Part shown: one piece after another, positions 9,256 to 18,917 of the stretch | How positions within the stretch are numbered: the first letter of the stretch is position 1 | Layout of the letters: every line of letters begins with the position of its first letter | Source of the DNA: Micromonospora sp. ALFpr18c | GTDB taxonomy: Bacteria > Actinomycetota > Actinomycetes > Mycobacteriales > Micromonosporaceae | Length of the DNA stretch: 60,280 nt | Assembly (NCBI RefSeq): GCF_008868155.1 | Contig: NZ_WBKR01000012.1 | Coordinates: 1-60,280 of the forward strand | Direction: 5' to 3' | Translations under genes and position numbers: made by a program | Notes under the pieces: model-generated | Told to the model about the DNA's origin: nothing | The model's database searches: none | The model's input: the letters and a program-made list of their open reading frames with translations, nothing else

Positions 9256-12200
9256 ATGACTGACTATCGACCGACGCGGGGGCTGTCTCCGCCCCCATCA
9301 GACCCGACCGTCGAGCGAGTCATCGCCGGGGGCGCCGTGGCCGACACCCTGGCCGGGCGGCAGAAGGAGCAACCGACCGAGGTGCTCGACGTCGATGCCG
9401 TGTGGGTGCACCCGGTGACCGGCGTACGGACCCGCGCGGCGTTCGACGCGGTGTTTCGTTCGGAGCACGGCCGGCCGGTCAGCGAGCTGACGGTGAAGGT
9501 GCGGATGGTGCCGGACGCGACCGTCAGCGCGGCGGAGCTGGCCGAGACCTGGCGGTCGGTGCGCAACGGCGTGGAGGAGCACTTCAATCGGCCCGAGCAC
9601 CGCTTCCGCAGGCACGGCACGCTGAAGGTCAGCGTCGAACCGGTCACCGAGGGGCCGGCGCACCTGCAGGTCGACCTGTCGCACCGGCACGAGCAGGTAA
9701 CGCAGAGTCGATGGCGGCCCGGCCTGACCGGCCAGGCCTACGCGCACGAGCTCGGCCACCAGCTAGGTCTACGCGAGGAGAACCGCCACCCCGGCGAGCC
9801 GGAAGGGCTCTTGCACATCCCCGGCTCGCTGATGGGCACGTTCGACGACCCAGTTCCGGCGGAGGCCGCCGCCGAGCCGCGTGGCGGGCTCCGGCAGCGC
9901 TACCTCGACCTCGTCGAGAGCCTGATCGAGGCTCGCCGCGACGCCGGGCCGGCGCTCCGGCCGTCGGAACCCGTCGTCGAGCATTTGCCCGAGCCGCGCA
10001 TGCCGGCTGTGGGCCGGGTCACCGAGCGGGTTACCCGGATGGAGCAGGAGCAGTTCGCGGGTCCGCTGCGCGACCTCACCGGGCAGCGGACCCGGCCGCT
10101 GACCCTGGACGAGGCACGCGTCTGGGCCGAAAGCAGCACCGCGCTGCCGGGCAACCCCAGGCCGACCACGGCGGAGAAGTGGGCTTACCTGCGCCGATTG
10201 GAGCAGCGCAACCGGGCCACCCCAAACCCACCGGAGCAGAACGCGGACCTGCCGACACCCGTGCGCGAGTCGAGGCTGGCCAGCCAGGACCGCCGCCCGT
10301 GGCTGGAGAAGGACACGTCGCGGCCGCCCGTGCCGACGGGCACCGTCAGGTTCGGCGATCAGCGCATGCTGCCGAAGGCGATGCCGGTCACGCCCGGACG
10401 CGACCGGCCCGCGTTCAAGCTGGTGGACGCGATCGCCCGGCACATCGGCGAGCAGGGCGGGCTGCCCCGCCCTGCGCTCGACGCGCTCGCCGCGGCGCTG
10501 CGAAACCAGCCGGAGCAGTTCTTCGGCGAGGGTTACTGGCTGCGGTTCACCCGCAACGGTGTACCGCGCGAGATCATCGTGCGGGCCGTCAACTACGGCG
10601 ACTGGAGCCGCTACTCGCTCGCGCCGACGCAGCGTCCGCAGCTCGGGACGACCGTCAGCGCGTTTGCCAGGGAGGCGCTCACCCTGCACCGGCCGGTGCA
10701 GCCGAAGGTCCGGCACATCGACGATGTGCATTTCTCGGTCACCGACGTCACCGACGTGCACAACCCGTCGACGGGCACTCCGGGCGCCCGGTTCACCGTG
10801 CGTAATGGCCTGCAATGGCACCTCTCCGACGATTACACGGCTCCGCACAACCGCCGCGGCCTACCGACGGATCTGGTCTTCACCGAGCAGCAGCCGCTCG
10901 GCGTCGTGGAGGTCGAGGGCGCCGGCGCGCCGCTGCACGGCGCTGCCGAACTGGTCCAGTCGGTCTTCCCGGACTTCACCGCGGCGAGCCCGACTTACCA
11001 GAACCTGTACGACTTTTTCGCCCACCGGCTCACCGAGCATCTGCCGCAGATGCTGGCCGGCTGGACGGACGTGCCGGGGACCAACCCACCCGGTGTGCGG
11101 ATCCGTGCGATCGCCGAGAGTGGCCGGCTCGCACATGCCAGCGAGCAGCCTCCGGTCCGCCCGCAGGTTCCCACCACCGCCCCGAGCGGTGACGTGAGCG
11201 GGTGGGCCGGTTCGGTGTTCAGCAACCTGTTCCGCTCGGGCGACACGCTGATGCGCGACGACTCCGGCCGGTACGGCGTCTACGACACCCGGGTCCGGTT
11301 GGAGATCCAGCGCGTCGACGGGAAGCATCAGCCGCTTGGCCCCGGTGGCCGCAGTACATACAGGATGGCGTTCCCGATCCCAGTCCGGATGCGCATGGGC
11401 GCCGGCGAGGCGATCCGGCATGCCGTCGAACCGGCAGCGGCAGCCGTGGCGTCGCCCGGGCGGGCGGCCCCGGCGGTGCTCGCCTCGGTGCTCGTCCATG
11501 GTGGCGACCAGGTCATGGTGGGCCTGGCCGAGCCGGTGCAGGCGCATTCCGCGGTGCGTGCCCTCGGGGTGCCGAAGGCCGGCCTGCCGCACCTGGCGCA
11601 GGTCAACGAGATGGTCAAGAACCTGGGCGCGGCCGCGGGGGTTACCGTGCCGCCCGAGCGGCTGCGCATCCTGGGCCAGGAACTGCTCAACAACTATCCG
11701 CAGTTGGTCGGCGGGGCGATAATCGGACTGGGTCGGGCCGAGGCGCTCATCACCATAGACCCGACGCACCCGTGGAAGGTCGCCAACCCCTCGGGCTCCT
11801 TCGATCGTCCCTCGTCGCAGAGCGGCGCCTTTCCCGGCGGTACCGAGGAATCGGCCACCGGAGGCGGGGCGCAAGGCGCCGGTGGAGCACCGGCCAAGCC
11901 TGACGGCGGCTTCCACAGCAACGAGACGATCAACGGCCGCTTCCTCACCGGCACCCACAGCACCACGCACTCCGGCACGATGGGCGTCACCAACGCCAAC
12001 GCCGCAATCAGCGGTGGCTTCGGCGTCGGCCCGGGCCCGGCGCAGGTAGCCAAGGTCAGCGTGGCGCTCAACGCGACAATGAACAAGGTGTCGAAGTCCC
12101 TCACCACCGTGGAGGACGCCGAGACCGGAATGGTGGAGATCAACCGGGGTTCCTCCACGCTGCTGGCCTACGTGCCGAACTGGCGGGTGCAGCTGCGCAC

Positions 12201-15200
12201 CGACCCCACCGTGCGCTGGGAGGACGTCCCGCACCACGCGGTCGACGGCCCGGCGCAGGAGAAGCTGCTGCTGTGGGTCAACGACCACTACCTGAGCGCC
12301 GCGCCGGACAAAACGGTGACCGTGCGGTCGCCCTCGGCTGGCGACGACGCTGGGCCGGCGCCGGTGGCACCGGGTAGACCTGCGGCGCCGAGGCCGGCAC
12401 TGCCCGACAACCCGACGCCCCAGCAGACCATGCAGCACGAGACCGACCTCCGGGCCTGGAACGACGCGCAGCGCCGGTACTACGAACAGCTCGGCCGCCA
12501 CCATGCCGACCTGCATCGGCACAACGAGCACCTCGACCTGCTGAAGAACCACGTCGCGCGCCAGGGGCGGCTGCCCGACACCCTCGCCGCCGCCGGGCTC
12601 ACCGACTTGCCGAAGCTGTTCGACAACATCGTCGCGGAGTTGCGCGAGGCCGGGCTCGCCCTGCCGATCGGCAGTCCACAACGCACCCAGCTGTGGCAGA
12701 AGCTGTCGAATCTCGACACGAACCTGAAAAAGGCAGTCAACCACAAGGACGGCTACCGCTTCACGATCGCCGACCGCGGGCACGAACTCGCCGAAGTCAC
12801 CGTCCGCACCACTCGGGACACCGCGATCGAGCAGGTCGGCGCGACCACCAACGAGGCCCCCATCGAGGAGGTTCGCACCGCCATCGAGGGAGTCAGCGGC
12901 AACCAGGCGATCTCCCAGGAGACGAAGGGGAGCGTCAGCGGCGGTGCCGACCTGGTGCCGACGACGCTGCTGAAGATGACCGCCATGGCGCACGCCTCAT
13001 TCAGCTCGTCGACCTCGACGAGCCTCGGCTCGGGTCGCACCGGCCTGTGGGTACTCGTCAGCCGCTACACCGGTTTCACGAACGGCTATCAGGTACGGCT
13101 GAAGCACAAGGCTACGGTCAGTGTCGCCAACAGCCCGCAGGCCGCCCCTCGGCCGGTACGGGAGGTCTGCGGCAGTGCGCTGCTACGAGTGGCCGAGCCG
13201 GACGCCTTCACACACGGCTTCCCAGTCGACGAGGATGCGCTGACCGATAAGTCCGCCACCGTTCCGGCCCCGGGCGCTGTCCGCGGGACCGCGCCACAGC
13301 CGGACGACCCGGTCGCGGCGCCGCTGCCGTTGCACGTGCTCAACGGCAAGGGCGTGGGCCACGGCTTGATCAAGGTGGACGAGGCCGTGATCAACGACAT
13401 CAAGGCCAGGTTAGAGGCCGAACTGCGGCGCACCGGATTTCTGGCACCTGACAAGGAGCACCCGTTCGCAGCGGGTAAGGGCAAGCGGGACAGCCGTGTA
13501 GACAACGCGCACCTGCTGGACAAGAAGGTCTCGGAGGCCGGCTTCGACTCCCACTACGACCCGATCCATCAGGACGGCATGGCCTTCACCCTGACTCTGC
13601 GCCACAAGGGTGGCTTCACCTCCCACGCCCGGATCACGATCAAGGCGGGGCAGCGTCTGCAGGGCTACGAGGACCACGAGGGCAACCGGCACTCGCCGTA
13701 CTACGTGCGGCGCACCAACGAGTACGACAGCGTGAACCTGGCCATGGGAATGGACTGGGCGGCGCCTGGCGCTGGGGGCGGCAAGGGCGCCAGCACCGGT
13801 TTCACGGTCACTGTGGGCTACAACGGCGACAAACCACGGTACAAGTGGTTCCGCGGCTACACCATGGGCATCGAGTACTTCCGCAAAGTCAGCGCCAGCG
13901 AGGGTCTCTTCCTCATGGTCAACCGGCCTGAGCTGCTGGCGCATCCCGGCCCAGCGGACATTTTCCGGCTGCCCAGCCACTACACGGTCACCATCGACTA
14001 CAGCAGCAGCAGCCTCACCATGCCACGGCCCATCGAGGTCAGGAACGCGATGGCGACCGTGCACCTCGTGCCCGCCTTCAACAATCCTGCCCGGGGCGGC
14101 CAGGCCATCTTTGCCCAGCCGACCGCCAGGGACGTCATCGATCAGGCGGTCATCCTGTACGTGGACAGCTCTGGCGTGACCAGCGCGCTCCGCGCGCTCC
14201 TGCCGGATCTACACGGCCCAGGTAAGATCAACGACGACGCGATCAGCAAGTTCGGCGGCAACATACTCATCCGCTCGCACCTCAAGGAAGTCCTCTACCG
14301 CGAGTACACCACCGACCACCTGTTCGATCCGGGGATATGGCGCGACGGCACCGCGTCGGCGGCGCTGGGCGCCACCATGCGGTCGAGCCGCTTCGCCGGC
14401 TCCACCGCCGACCAGTTCACTCTTGGCAAGATCAAACTCTGGCTCTCCCAGGCGACCCAGACGGCGAACCGCTCCCGGGGCTTCCGCATCATCCCACTGT
14501 CGCTCGCCGCTGGCGGCTCGTCGCCGTCGCCCCACAGCGACAACCTCGACCCACTGTCGTTCGCCGCTGGCGGCTCGTCGCGCCACAGCGACAACCTCGA
14601 CCTGCGTGGGTCGGCCGGTGGCACCATGTGGTGGGGCGTGGCCCGGTCCGAGTCCAGCGTCCGAGCCGCGGCGAAGGAGTTCCTGGAGCTCGACTTCCGC
14701 CGTGCCTACGCGTTCGCCACCAAACTGGACTTCACCGTTGACGCCGTGCACGAGAAGCACGGCAAGCTGGCCTGGGCGTCGATCCGCAGACCCGACCAGG
14801 ACACGCTCGCCGACAAGGAGATGCTGTACCTCCTCTCCGAGCCCGACGCGTTGACCGCCTATGCCAAGGACAGGGTGCCCGTCCCCGACGAACTGCTGGT
14901 CAACGCCCTGACGTCCTGGGGCGACGGCACATTGCAGCTCAGCGGCAACACCGTCGCAGGGCTGCTGGCCCGCCGGTTCGCGGACATGTGGTCACGTCCC
15001 GAGCTCGGCGCATGGCGCCAGGAGATGAGCCGGGTTCCGCTGGCCGTCTGGGCGAGCATGGTGAAGGCCAGGCACGACAACGGCGAGCTGTACATCACCG
15101 GAGATGCCGCGGCGCGCTTCAACGAAATGTTCCCGAGGCTGGCCGTCGGAAGTGGTGTCAACCCGTTCGCCGACCGGTGGATCCCGCCCTATCTGACCCG

Positions 15201-17823
15201 AACCGGCCCGAAGGCGTTGGGGCACAGCGGCATCCAGGAGCTGAAGTTCGATGGCGATCCCGCCCGTGGCATCCCGGCGGGTTCGAGCGCATTCTCGTTC
15301 GTGCACGCCATGGTGGAACGGGCCGCGCCCGGCCTGCTGGCAAAGCGGTCCGAGGAGTGGGGGGACGACGACGGCCCCGTCCTCGGACGGCTACAGGGCG
15401 GCATCGATGCCCTGCAGGCGCTGCTCTCCGGCGGGCGGGAGCAACCGCTCGTCGAGGACATGTTGCACAAGGACGGCGTCAGTCTCGTGCTGGCCAACCG
15501 GATCGGCGGGGTGCTGCACGACGCCGTCCTGGTGAACCTGAAGTACCGGATGGTCTCCCGGCCGGAAGTGAACGACTTCGTGCCCGGGACCGGCCTGGAG
15601 AACTACACGCATGGCTACAACGGCCGCAGCGAGGGCAAGTCGCGGGAGTTCGGCTACTCGGCGAGCGCCGGGCTGGCCGGCCGGGGGTCGCTCGGCCACC
15701 ACAATCCCGGCGACCCGACGAACGATCTGCCCCGGGGCGACCTGGGCGCCGGCCTCGGCGCGAAGGTGGGCACGGGCAGCCACACGAGCGTGACCCGCGC
15801 GCAGACCGAGAGCAACCAGCAGACCGTCTACGACTGGAACGGGGACTACCGCGCAGAGGTTCGACACCGCCTGGATGTGGAAGTCCGCCGGGTCGACCTG
15901 GCGGGGCAGTTCCTGAACAGACCGCTCACCGCCACCTACCGACTGCTGGCCGGCCACGCGCAGCCGGTGCGGGCTTCCTTCACCGGCACCACGGTGCTGA
16001 AGATCCCGCGCAGCATCGGCGACGCCCGGCCCATGGCGGGCCCGCACCTGCCGGACTACCGGGCGCTCGTGGACTGGCCGGGCGACGGCTACCTGAAGGC
16101 GTCGCTGCTCGATGACGCACCGGCCGTCGCCCGCAAGCTGCTGGCCGACCTGGTCGGAAGCGAAGCCGACGACCCCGCCTTCCTGTCCAGCCTCTCGCTG
16201 CCCATCGAGTTGTCCCGCACGCACCTGCAGGGGCACCTGCACGAGGCCATCGGCGGCAAGGAGTATCCGCTCGGCGATGACATCTTCCTGCCCGGTCGCA
16301 GCAGCTATCGGGTGCGGATGTCGTTGGTTGGAGACCTGTTAAACCTGCAGATCGTCGCGCCGATCAGCGGCAACGGCCCGGGCGCGTTACGCAAGACCCA
16401 GGACGGCACGTCGTTCGCCCACTCCACCGACTCGCCCCGGGCCGGTTGGAGTCTCGGGGCGGACGGCGGCGGCGCCACGCATATCAAGGACTTCGCCCAC
16501 CAGACCAGTCCGTGGAACAGCGACACGGCGACCGGCGAGGCCGGCACCGGCGCCGACCACACCCACAACCAGGGCACCGCACACACCGAGAACTACCGCC
16601 GCGAGCAGCACGTCAAGCAGCAGGGCCCGACCTACCTGGTGCAGATGCGCGGCAAGTTCCGGCTGGTGGCCCGCCGTACGGTCGCCAACATCGTGCTGCC
16701 CGACCAGTCCGGCAACTGGAAGTGGAGCGACCCGTTCAGCGGCGACGTCTACGCCCTGCTGACCGCCGGCGAGGTTCACGAGCTGCGCCAGCGCATGGCG
16801 AAGCTGCCGCCGCGCACGGCCTCCGACACCGACCCGGCCACCTCGCCGGGCCCTCGGGCGGGCACCCCGCGACGCGACCTGATCGACCAGCTCGACAGGG
16901 TAGGGCGAGACGGCTACGACCAGTTCGCGGCGGCGGGCGAGGTGGCGCAGCGGCTACGCGCCGACGTCGGCGGCGGGCCTCGATCGTCGTCCGTCCGCCC
17001 GCCCTCCGGCTTGGTGCTGACCAGTCGGGAGGGCCATGTGATCGTGCGCACCTTCGAGGCCACCCTCGCGTGGGCGGAACAGGAGCTGACCGGCCTGGGG
17101 GCCGCCACGGAGCTCGCCGCGGTGCGACACGAGCAGCAGCAGCTGGCCGAGCTGCGGAGGCTGGCCGACGGGCAGCCGAGCGCGGTGGCGGCCCGCCGGC
17201 TGACCGAAGCCCAGAAGATCGACATCGGAATCACCAACCGGGTTATCGCGCTGCACGGCGACAACTGGCAGGAGGCCGTCGGCCGACGGACGCTGCCCCC
17301 GGTCGGCCTCAGTCCGGTGCAGGTGGGCCGGCAGGTAGCGCACGAGTTGGAGACCTACGTCGACATCGAGCACACCGCCGTCGACGGCACCGTTTCCCGA
17401 CATCGGATCGACCCCGAGGGGCGGGTCGTGCGGCTCGGGGGCGCAGGTCAGCTCGAGACGGTGCAGCCACAGGGTGCGCCACAAACCGCAGCCTCCGGCG
17501 CGCCCGAGGTGGCCTTCGCTCCCTCGACCATCCCGTTGGTGCCGTCCTTCGAAGGCGGATCGGGCGACGACGAGACAATACGGGACGAGCGGACACGTGA
17601 TGTGGCGCGGCCGCAACCTGCCGTGGGCAATGTGGGCCAGCCGCACCGGCTTACCGTTGCGGCGGTGGCTCGGCTCAACTCCCAGCACGGTGAGCCGCAG
17701 AGGCCGGCAGGCGACGCCACGTCGAGTATGGAGTACATGTCGAGCACATCGCAGCAGACGTACCGGCCCGTGGTGGCGACCAACGGAGTGGTGCGCGGCG
17801 TGCCCAACCGGCGTGTGGCGTAG
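9256..17823 (+). CDS. Giant protein with N-terminal metzincin-like protease motif and repeated beta modules
   Basis: 2,855 residues in one frame. No signal peptide or transmembrane segment is seen at the N-terminus. A zinc-protease motif HELGHQLGLRE lies at 164-174 (H164, E165, H168, G171; the third-ligand position is E174 rather than H/D), followed by a Met-turn-like SLMGTF at 191-196. Beyond about residue 880, Gly/Ser/Thr-rich segments of alternating hydrophobic residues recur near 890-990, 1210-1295, 1490-1590, 2120-2255 and 2395-2480, separated by alpha-helical or linker regions. The layout resembles very large actinobacterial polymorphic-toxin-like proteins, but I recognise no WXG, Rhs, intein or known C-terminal toxin domain. 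ATG 9256 is the only plausible in-frame start; its Shine-Dalgarno is poor. Whether it is secreted, or cleaves itself or a partner, is unknown. Confidence 0.8.
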   Translation: MTDYRPTRGLSPPPSDPTVERVIAGGAVADTLAGRQKEQPTEVLDVDAVWVHPVTGVRTRAAFDAVFRSEHGRPVSELTVKVRMVPDATVSAAELAETWRSVRNGVEEHFNRPEHRFRRHGTLKVSVEPVTEGPAHLQVDLSHRHEQVTQSRWRPGLTGQAYAHELGHQLGLREENRHPGEPEGLLHIPGSLMGTFDDPVPAEAAAEPRGGLRQRYLDLVESLIEARRDAGPALRPSEPVVEHLPEPRMPAVGRVTERVTRMEQEQFAGPLRDLTGQRTRPLTLDEARVWAESSTALPGNPRPTTAEKWAYLRRLEQRNRATPNPPEQNADLPTPVRESRLASQDRRPWLEKDTSRPPVPTGTVRFGDQRMLPKAMPVTPGRDRPAFKLVDAIARHIGEQGGLPRPALDALAAALRNQPEQFFGEGYWLRFTRNGVPREIIVRAVNYGDWSRYSLAPTQRPQLGTTVSAFAREALTLHRPVQPKVRHIDDVHFSVTDVTDVHNPSTGTPGARFTVRNGLQWHLSDDYTAPHNRRGLPTDLVFTEQQPLGVVEVEGAGAPLHGAAELVQSVFPDFTAASPTYQNLYDFFAHRLTEHLPQMLAGWTDVPGTNPPGVRIRAIAESGRLAHASEQPPVRPQVPTTAPSGDVSGWAGSVFSNLFRSGDTLMRDDSGRYGVYDTRVRLEIQRVDGKHQPLGPGGRSTYRMAFPIPVRMRMGAGEAIRHAVEPAAAAVASPGRAAPAVLASVLVHGGDQVMVGLAEPVQAHSAVRALGVPKAGLPHLAQVNEMVKNLGAAAGVTVPPERLRILGQELLNNYPQLVGGAIIGLGRAEALITIDPTHPWKVANPSGSFDRPSSQSGAFPGGTEESATGGGAQGAGGAPAKPDGGFHSNETINGRFLTGTHSTTHSGTMGVTNANAAISGGFGVGPGPAQVAKVSVALNATMNKVSKSLTTVEDAETGMVEINRGSSTLLAYVPNWRVQLRTDPTVRWEDVPHHAVDGPAQEKLLLWVNDHYLSAAPDKTVTVRSPSAGDDAGPAPVAPGRPAAPRPALPDNPTPQQTMQHETDLRAWNDAQRRYYEQLGRHHADLHRHNEHLDLLKNHVARQGRLPDTLAAAGLTDLPKLFDNIVAELREAGLALPIGSPQRTQLWQKLSNLDTNLKKAVNHKDGYRFTIADRGHELAEVTVRTTRDTAIEQVGATTNEAPIEEVRTAIEGVSGNQAISQETKGSVSGGADLVPTTLLKMTAMAHASFSSSTSTSLGSGRTGLWVLVSRYTGFTNGYQVRLKHKATVSVANSPQAAPRPVREVCGSALLRVAEPDAFTHGFPVDEDALTDKSATVPAPGAVRGTAPQPDDPVAAPLPLHVLNGKGVGHGLIKVDEAVINDIKARLEAELRRTGFLAPDKEHPFAAGKGKRDSRVDNAHLLDKKVSEAGFDSHYDPIHQDGMAFTLTLRHKGGFTSHARITIKAGQRLQGYEDHEGNRHSPYYVRRTNEYDSVNLAMGMDWAAPGAGGGKGASTGFTVTVGYNGDKPRYKWFRGYTMGIEYFRKVSASEGLFLMVNRPELLAHPGPADIFRLPSHYTVTIDYSSSSLTMPRPIEVRNAMATVHLVPAFNNPARGGQAIFAQPTARDVIDQAVILYVDSSGVTSALRALLPDLHGPGKINDDAISKFGGNILIRSHLKEVLYREYTTDHLFDPGIWRDGTASAALGATMRSSRFAGSTADQFTLGKIKLWLSQATQTANRSRGFRIIPLSLAAGGSSPSPHSDNLDPLSFAAGGSSRHSDNLDLRGSAGGTMWWGVARSESSVRAAAKEFLELDFRRAYAFATKLDFTVDAVHEKHGKLAWASIRRPDQDTLADKEMLYLLSEPDALTAYAKDRVPVPDELLVNALTSWGDGTLQLSGNTVAGLLARRFADMWSRPELGAWRQEMSRVPLAVWASMVKARHDNGELYITGDAAARFNEMFPRLAVGSGVNPFADRWIPPYLTRTGPKALGHSGIQELKFDGDPARGIPAGSSAFSFVHAMVERAAPGLLAKRSEEWGDDDGPVLGRLQGGIDALQALLSGGREQPLVEDMLHKDGVSLVLANRIGGVLHDAVLVNLKYRMVSRPEVNDFVPGTGLENYTHGYNGRSEGKSREFGYSASAGLAGRGSLGHHNPGDPTNDLPRGDLGAGLGAKVGTGSHTSVTRAQTESNQQTVYDWNGDYRAEVRHRLDVEVRRVDLAGQFLNRPLTATYRLLAGHAQPVRASFTGTTVLKIPRSIGDARPMAGPHLPDYRALVDWPGDGYLKASLLDDAPAVARKLLADLVGSEADDPAFLSSLSLPIELSRTHLQGHLHEAIGGKEYPLGDDIFLPGRSSYRVRMSLVGDLLNLQIVAPISGNGPGALRKTQDGTSFAHSTDSPRAGWSLGADGGGATHIKDFAHQTSPWNSDTATGEAGTGADHTHNQGTAHTENYRREQHVKQQGPTYLVQMRGKFRLVARRTVANIVLPDQSGNWKWSDPFSGDVYALLTAGEVHELRQRMAKLPPRTASDTDPATSPGPRAGTPRRDLIDQLDRVGRDGYDQFAAAGEVAQRLRADVGGGPRSSSVRPPSGLVLTSREGHVIVRTFEATLAWAEQELTGLGAATELAAVRHEQQQLAELRRLADGQPSAVAARRLTEAQKIDIGITNRVIALHGDNWQEAVGRRTLPPVGLSPVQVGRQVAHELETYVDIEHTAVDGTVSRHRIDPEGRVVRLGGAGQLETVQPQGAPQTAASGAPEVAFAPSTIPLVPSFEGGSGDDETIRDERTRDVARPQPAVGNVGQPHRLTVAAVARLNSQHGEPQRPAGDATSSMEYMSSTSQQTYRPVVATNGVVRGVPNRRVA
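9745..9834 (+). other. HExxHxxGxxE zinc-site and Met-turn region of the giant protein
   Basis: Codons for H164, E165 and H168 begin at 9745; the Met-turn-like SLMG lies about 20 residues after the last zinc-site residue, the spacing expected of metzincin-like folds with a short insert. Seen directly; activity is inferred. Confidence 0.7.
14494..14601 (+). repeat. In-frame tandem duplication inside the giant gene
   Basis: Copy 1 is 14494-14550 (57 nt) and copy 2 is 14551-14601 (51 nt, two codons shorter). Both encode PLS(L/F)AAGGSS...HSDNLD. The DNA copies are almost identical, so the duplication is recent or is being homogenised. The frame is preserved, adding about 17-19 residues to a linker between two beta-type modules. 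Confidence 0.85.
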
Positions 17824-17925
17824 ATATCTTTCGACCCGTATCGCAACGGCACCATCACTCAGGTGGTGGTGTCAGGTGGCTTCGTGATCCTCGACTTCCC
17901 AACGAACGGTGGAGAGGCACCATGA
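17824..17925 (+). other. In-frame open tail after the giant gene's TAG stop
   Basis: Directly after TAG (17821-17823) the same frame stays open for 33 more codons to TGA at 17923-17925, encoding a plausible beta-rich stretch that includes ITQVVVSGGFVILDFPTNGG. It contains the Shine-Dalgarno GGAGAGG (17911-17917) and its stop overlaps the next ATG as ATGA. GC at third positions (about two thirds) is lower than in neighbouring genes. It looks like the true or ancestral end of a coding region, either cut off by a nonsense mutation or left from another gene. Confidence 0.45.
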
Positions 17926-18092
17926 TTGATCTGACCGGCGCTCACCTTCACCCCGGCAGCGTGGTCCGCGTTCGTGACGCTCGCCAAAGCAGCCGAATAG
18001 CCTGCCGCGCGGCTTCGCGGCAACGAGGGATCGGGTCGCCGAGAGGTCGAGATGTACGCGGAAGCCTGAACGCTTCGCCGCCGCGTCGTTGA
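17922..18092 (+). CDS. Possible 56-residue ORF, unknown or remnant
   Basis: ATG 17922 has an excellent Shine-Dalgarno (GGAGAGG, 4 nt spacing) and overlaps the preceding TGA by ATGA, a typical coupled start. The first 20 residues (MIDLTGAHLHPGSVVRVRDA) read like real protein; afterwards the sequence becomes Arg/Ser-rich and unconvincing. It may be the truncated start of a former gene, such as a partner of the giant gene. No family recognised. Confidence 0.35.
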   Translation: MIDLTGAHLHPGSVVRVRDARQSSRIACRAASRQRGIGSPRGRDVRGSLNASPPRR

Positions 18093-18172
18093 GCAGCGTC
18101 GGCGGGGCCCGGCGTCCCGCAGGTCCGTACGCTCCTGGGGGTTGTTGGCTGGAGCGGGGAGAGGTCGGGGTC

Positions 18173-18799
18173 ATGGAAACGACGGTGCGCCGGTACGCGC
18201 CGGGCGATGTGGTCGTCCGGCGCGAGGTCCTTCGGGGCGAGGTCTGGTTCGGCTGCCCGACGATCTGTGTCGAGGATTCGCCCGACCTGCTCGCCCTCTA
18301 CCTCCCGCCGGGTGCCGAGTTCGGCTTCCCGCAGACGGGTACGTTCCCCTGTGGGCGGCATCCGTGGGAAACCGCCGGGCACCGCGCCTGGTCGGGGCAC
18401 GGCAAGGTGATGCTGCAACGCCCCGGCGAGGCGCACTCGGTCGACGTGTTCTGGACGGGCCCGGGGCGCGACTTCGCCGGCTGGTACTTCAACCTCCAGG
18501 ACCCGGTGCGGCGTACGCCGATCGGGGTGGACACCCTCGACCACGAGCTGGACCTGTGGTGGGCGGCGGACGCCGACCGGTACGTCTGGAAGGACGTGGA
18601 CATGTTCGCCCAGCGCCTCGTCGAGGGGCGCTACCCGGGCATGGCGGACGCCATTCGGGCCGAGGGTGACCGGATCGCGGCGCTGCTCGACGCGGGGCAG
18701 CTCTGGTGGGACGAGGGCTGGGCGCAGTGGGAGCCCGACCCCGCCTGGTCGGCGTCTCCGTTGCCCGCCGGCTGGGACCGGGTGCCCCCGGCCCGCTGA
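18173..18799 (+). CDS. DUF402 family protein
   Basis: 208 residues. The conserved core of DUF402 is visible: WYFNLQDPVRRT, a TLDHELDLW segment, and acidic residues of the W.D.DM motif, where the family binds divalent metal. Members include nucleoside phosphatases/RNA 5'-end processing enzymes of the Ntdp/FomD type; the actual substrate here is unknown. GGAGCGGGGAGAGG precedes the ATG. It ends 118 nt from the convergent ABC permease. Confidence 0.85.
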   Translation: METTVRRYAPGDVVVRREVLRGEVWFGCPTICVEDSPDLLALYLPPGAEFGFPQTGTFPCGRHPWETAGHRAWSGHGKVMLQRPGEAHSVDVFWTGPGRDFAGWYFNLQDPVRRTPIGVDTLDHELDLWWAADADRYVWKDVDMFAQRLVEGRYPGMADAIRAEGDRIAALLDAGQLWWDEGWAQWEPDPAWSASPLPAGWDRVPPAR

Positions 18800-18917
18800 C
18801 CCGGTGGGGCGGTCAGCGTTCCGGGAGGGCGTCGACCAGGAACACCTGGTCCGCGCCGCCGGTGCAGGTTTCGACCAGCGCTTCGGCCATCGGCGCCCGC
18901 GGAGGCGCGGCGTCGGC

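Noticed and set aside
10861..12993. 710-residue minus-strand ORF within the giant gene
   Set aside because: Shadow frame of the giant gene; no domain seen.
4144..14601. Link between the 57-bp repeats before pimA and the 57-bp duplication in the giant gene
   Set aside because: Equal length only; the two sequences are not similar on either strand.
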